Origin: Methylicorpusculum oleiharenae
Lineage (GTDB): Bacteria; Pseudomonadota; Gammaproteobacteria; Methylococcales; Methylomonadaceae
Assembly: GCF_009828925.2 (NCBI RefSeq)
Contig: NZ_WUTY02000001.1
Location: forward strand, 3,440,492-3,504,491
DNA: 64,000 nucleotides
Reading direction: 5' to 3'
Shown here: positions 61,701-64,000 of the stretch, piece by piece
Numbering within the stretch: the stretch's first letter is position 1
How the letters are laid out: every line of letters begins with the position of its first letter
The notes under the pieces: model-generated
What the model was told of the DNA's origin: nothing
The model's input: the letters and a program-made list of their open reading frames with translations, nothing else
Database searches by the model: none
Made by a program: the position numbers and the translations under genes

Positions 61701-64000
61701 TATCACTGATTTCTGATTCTTCATTAATTTTTGACGGTTCCATCACTGCGCGCGGCGGCGATGTGACATTGGCTGTTACGCCGTGGCAGGGTCTCAGTGC
61801 ATTGGATCCGCTTTATCAGCCATCCCAGGGAATTTGGCTGGGTGATAATGCCAGTATTGATGTTTCCGGAATTGCAGTTACTCAGACTGATGTACTGGGC
61901 CGTAATAGCGGCGAAGTCTACGATGGCGGCAGTGTCACTTTGGATGCTGCGCGCGGCTTCGTCGCCACAAAGGCAAATTCACTAATTGATGCTTCGGGCA
62001 CAACCGGAGTCTTGAATTTGCCGCGGATCAGTTCCAGGGGGTTCGGACTGTCTTACGATCCGCTGACCATCGGTTCCCACGGCGGTAACGTCGCAATTTC
62101 AGCAGCCGAAGGGGTCATTATAGAAGGCCGGATGTCGGCCGCAGGCGGCAATGCACCCGGCACCTCGGGCGGAAGCTTATCGGTTCGTCTTGACAGCACC
62201 CGCAGAGAAGAGCCGACTGATGAAGGTATCGTTTTGAATTTCCCGGTTTTACCCGGCATTCTCAATCTGGCTCAACAAAAAAATACGCTTTTTACGCCGG
62301 AGTTTGAATCAGGGGGTGATAACTTGCCCGTCAACCTGACACGGCAAGGCCATCTTTCCGCGAATCTGATTACAAACGGCAATTTTGCATCGCTGAGCCT
62401 ACAGGCAGATAACGAAATCCGGTTTCAAGGTGATGTCAACTTAACGCTTCAACATGCGCTTAATCTTGACACTCCAAAATACGGGTGGGAGAGTCTGGCG
62501 ACTGGCGATAGCGGGCGTGTTGAATTAACTGCGGCTCATGCCGTCATCGGTTCGGAATTGAATCGAACGGCAGACGGTAACCCAACCGGTGGAGAGGGTA
62601 AGCTCACCGTGAATGCCGGCCTTATTGAGTTGTTCGGCGGCACTTACACCAGCGGTTTTGATGAAGTGAATTTTAACGCCGGCAATGATATCCGCTTGCG
62701 TGGTATACGCCTGCTGTTTGCGGATAGGGACTTTGTCGGCGAATTTAAGACAGCAGCCGATTTGAATTTGGCAGCCGGTCAAATTCATACAACGACTTTA
62801 TCGGACTTTAGTCTGGTTGTTAACGGTAATCCTGACGGAACCATCACATTTAAAGGCAACGGTCAAAGCCGTCCTGTCTTGTCGGCTTATTCCAAATTGA
62901 CGGTTAAGGCACCGAATATCCAACAGAACGGCATTGTTAAGGCACCGTTCGGGGAGATCTTTTTAGATGCGGCGGAAACCATCAAATTTGGAGCGAACAG
63001 CATCACTTCAGTCTCGGCGGAAGGTCAGGTTATTCCCTTCGGTATAACCGAAGGCGGCCTTGAATGGCTTTATCCGATCGGCGGCCAAAACTTGATTGTT
63101 GCAGCGCCGGATAAAAATATAACGATCAAAGCGGATAAAATTCAACGTGAGGTAGGCGCCACCATCGATTTGTCAGGCGGCGGCGATTTGTTGGCTTATG
63201 AGTTTATTCCCGGCATAGGCGGTTCCAGAGATGTTTTGGCGACGAGTCAATCTTACGCCGTGATCCCCGGATATTCCGGCTATGCGCCTTTCGATCCCTT
63301 AGAGTCGCCACAATCCGGATTAACGGTTGGGGACAGTCTGTTTCTGGGAGCAGGCAGCGGGCTTTTATCCGGCTTTTACACGTTGTTGCCGGCTCATTAC
63401 GCATTGCTTCCCGGGGCGTATTTGATTACGCCGCAAGCGGGCAGCCGCGATATGGTGCCCGGCACGAAGACAATCAATTTGGAAGGCGCTTCGGTTGTCG
63501 CTGGTTTCAATGCCTTGAGCGGCTCGTCGGCACGTGACCAACGATGGTCGGGCTTCGCAGTTGAACCTGGCAGTATTGCGTTAACCCGCTCACAATTGAA
63601 CTTGACGACAGCGAATCAATTTTTCGCGCAACAAGCGATTAACAGCGAAACGGCCATGCCGAGACTGCCTCAGGATGCCGGGCACTTGATTTTCGACGCG
63701 AAGACACAACTGGATTTGCCTCGTGTGTTGGCTGGTGCTGCTAACGGCGGGCTGGCGGGTTTGGTCGATATCGTTGCTGAAAACATAGCCGTCGTTAATA
63801 CCAAAAACGGTCTGGTCAATACCGTGCAACTTCAAGTCAGCGATCTTGATACGTTCGATGTCGGCAGCCTCCTGATAGGTGGAGTCAGATCATTCGATCA
63901 GACTACCGGTGCTGTTAATTTGGATGTCAAATCAAAAACAGTGACATTGACCGAAGACACGGTTCTGAAAGGTCAGGAAATGCTACTGGCTGCGACTCAA
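58730..64000 (+). CDS. giant two-partner secretion exoprotein (TpsA, filamentous-haemagglutinin-like), 3' end outside the window
   Basis: The frame opens at ATG 58730 and stays open to the last base (1757 codons). An extended signal-peptide-like N-terminus (MANSKRIKQSGFTAATF then a hydrophobic stretch ending VQA) precedes the TPS secretion domain: MRIDQHTDRAILNWQSFNIG, NRIFQNDPSRILGALTANG and YLVNRNGFVFGKDSRVDVRG. The rest is a right-handed beta-helix-like array of short Gly/Asn/Val repeats (for example GGSLSLQGGAIGIDGNIKG). It should be secreted by the TpsB protein encoded upstream and act as an adhesin or matrix protein. The C-terminal domain is not visible, so toxin or sorting activity cannot be judged. 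Translation is probably riboswitch-controlled. Confidence 0.92.
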   Translation, partial: MANSKRIKQSGFTAATFRLKPTAACVRVIIAGAMVAGSVAQVQAELPVPSAVWASMGGASRQVLGNQMRIDQHTDRAILNWQSFNIGKENSVHFQQPGSTSIALNRIFQNDPSRILGALTANGQVYLVNRNGFVFGKDSRVDVRGLVASTLDVSDEVFTQGITKVFANDGSAAFQGNGDFYQKNQDGSFKLDAAGNKIKAAVTIEKGAQIKASDGQNILIIAPTISNGGYIESNDRQVILAAATDKVYLQESGNDGLLVEVQTGGEVNNLGEIASKRGKVTLVGFAVNQNGKVSASTSMNINGNIRLLARENATVLATPNGFQMTASRTKRGTANDDGLGTSATVTFGENSRTEVLPELGTGETAVDEQIQPLSKVEVMGHKVHLKQGSEIIVPGGKVDIVATANPFNPLQNSVNRNESRILVDSGAKIDVSGVDTTVKAMESNIIEVELRLNQLKDSPLQRDGILFGKTILVDIRKGSPIADIQPDIDAIQRTLGERLAKGGEINLSSEGDTIIQKNATLDFSGGAVSYLDGFITTTKLTSNGRIFDISEAHPSLKYDGVYGEVVKVYEKWGVRKVWKVDGPFALARREAGYIEGHDAGRLSIISPNVLLDGDLNGGTVSGRLQRTLASKAKGGELLIDMRLASAAVQSVIFSSARNTASIGLELDDEFPVTDQNLTIALALQSGLIADSGIQDASILTHGTITVAANNTVRLDDGGSLSLQGGAIGIDGNIKGTGAHIALTTALNAETFGKLNGAIKIGKTSNIDLQGAWVNDRVTPFSLIDTTPVSIDGGSFSAKANGDVVLEAGSVIDVSGGAWINTSGTVASGDAGKVQLVAAAEQTGSNLVLEGTLKAFGLGNGGTLELEANGVAIRRRREDEIEGLRPLQIEDDFFGQGGFANYMITANLNGLTVDEGAQINLQQVNRILTGAAITQGNTDSIAEISRVAVLPAIQRSPSSLVLTSNHTISSNPDSNLAVGRNASISADPLSRVSLISDSSLIFDGSITARGGDVTLAVTPWQGLSALDPLYQPSQGIWLGDNASIDVSGIAVTQTDVLGRNSGEVYDGGSVTLDAARGFVATKANSLIDASGTTGVLNLPRISSRGFGLSYDPLTIGSHGGNVAISAAEGVIIEGRMSAAGGNAPGTSGGSLSVRLDSTRREEPTDEGIVLNFPVLPGILNLAQQKNTLFTPEFESGGDNLPVNLTRQGHLSANLITNGNFASLSLQADNEIRFQGDVNLTLQHALNLDTPKYGWESLATGDSGRVELTAAHAVIGSELNRTADGNPTGGEGKLTVNAGLIELFGGTYTSGFDEVNFNAGNDIRLRGIRLLFADRDFVGEFKTAADLNLAAGQIHTTTLSDFSLVVNGNPDGTITFKGNGQSRPVLSAYSKLTVKAPNIQQNGIVKAPFGEIFLDAAETIKFGANSITSVSAEGQVIPFGITEGGLEWLYPIGGQNLIVAAPDKNITIKADKIQREVGATIDLSGGGDLLAYEFIPGIGGSRDVLATSQSYAVIPGYSGYAPFDPLESPQSGLTVGDSLFLGAGSGLLSGFYTLLPAHYALLPGAYLITPQAGSRDMVPGTKTINLEGASVVAGFNALSGSSARDQRWSGFAVEPGSIALTRSQLNLTTANQFFAQQAINSETAMPRLPQDAGHLIFDAKTQLDLPRVLAGAANGGLAGLVDIVAENIAVVNTKNGLVNTVQLQVSDLDTFDVGSLLIGGVRSFDQTTGAVNLDVKSKTVTLTEDTVLKGQEMLLAATQ

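Overview
The window looks like chromosomal DNA of a gammaproteobacterial methylotroph, most probably a methanotroph of the Methylococcales type. This is inferred from a tetrahydromethanopterin/methanofuran-type cofactor gene group (25.8-29.1 kb), a formaldehyde-activating-enzyme homologue (50.6 kb), a complete XrtA/PEP-CTERM-associated exopolysaccharide locus (29.9-49.9 kb) and a VPxPA-type sorting-signal protein (54.3 kb). No tRNA, rRNA, CRISPR array or intact insertion sequence was seen.

Layout. (1) 0-14.5 kb, minus strand: a surface-polysaccharide cluster with glycosyltransferases, a CE4 deacetylase, two methyltransferases, an ABC exporter pair (wzm/wzt type) and several unknown proteins. 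Its 5.6-9.1 kb part is AT-rich and holds a truncated glycosyltransferase. A nonsense-interrupted DUF2887/Rpn-type nuclease gene sits between the two exporter genes. (2) 14.9-17.3 kb: a GT2 enzyme on plus, and on minus an exosortase followed by EpsI with a 4-base overlap. (3) 17.4-25.8 kb: housekeeping and signalling genes (proS, a MASE1-type histidine kinase, YihY/BrkB, a PilZ protein, a dicarboxylate/amino-acid symporter) and a miniature inverted-repeat element with an exact 8-bp target duplication. A truncated inverted relative of it lies at 25.6 kb. (4) 25.8-29.9 kb: mfnB, DUF447, a DHPS-like protein and a dmrB-like flavoprotein on minus, then folP on plus. (5) 29.9-49.9 kb: the XrtA-type EPS locus. 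The prsK/prsR two-component genes run on minus and are divergent from a twelve-gene plus-strand run: prsT, export lipoprotein, chain-length protein, tyrosine kinase, outer-membrane barrel, deacetylase, FemAB-like protein, glycosyltransferase, UDP-sugar dehydrogenase, epimerase, glycosyltransferase and amidotransferase. A strong terminator closes it. (6) 50-53.5 kb: a His-rich glycine-zipper protein, the Fae homologue, an HELLH zinc-protease-like protein and a small ribbon-helix-helix-like protein. (7) 54-64 kb: a surface/secretion block. A c-di-GMP-I riboswitch precedes a VPVPA-CTERM protein, a PstS-like secreted protein and a TpsB/FhaC transporter. A second c-di-GMP-I riboswitch precedes a giant TpsA exoprotein that runs off the window end.

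How it fits together. Much of the window concerns making, exporting and anchoring surface polymers. Cyclic-di-GMP is the likely common signal (PilZ protein and two near-identical riboswitches), and PrsK/PrsR with sigma-54 is the likely second input. The most interesting unit is 54.1-64 kb, where two riboswitches of the same class flank a sortable protein, a periplasmic-binding-like protein and a two-partner secretion pair. All calls come from reading the sequence; no database search was run.
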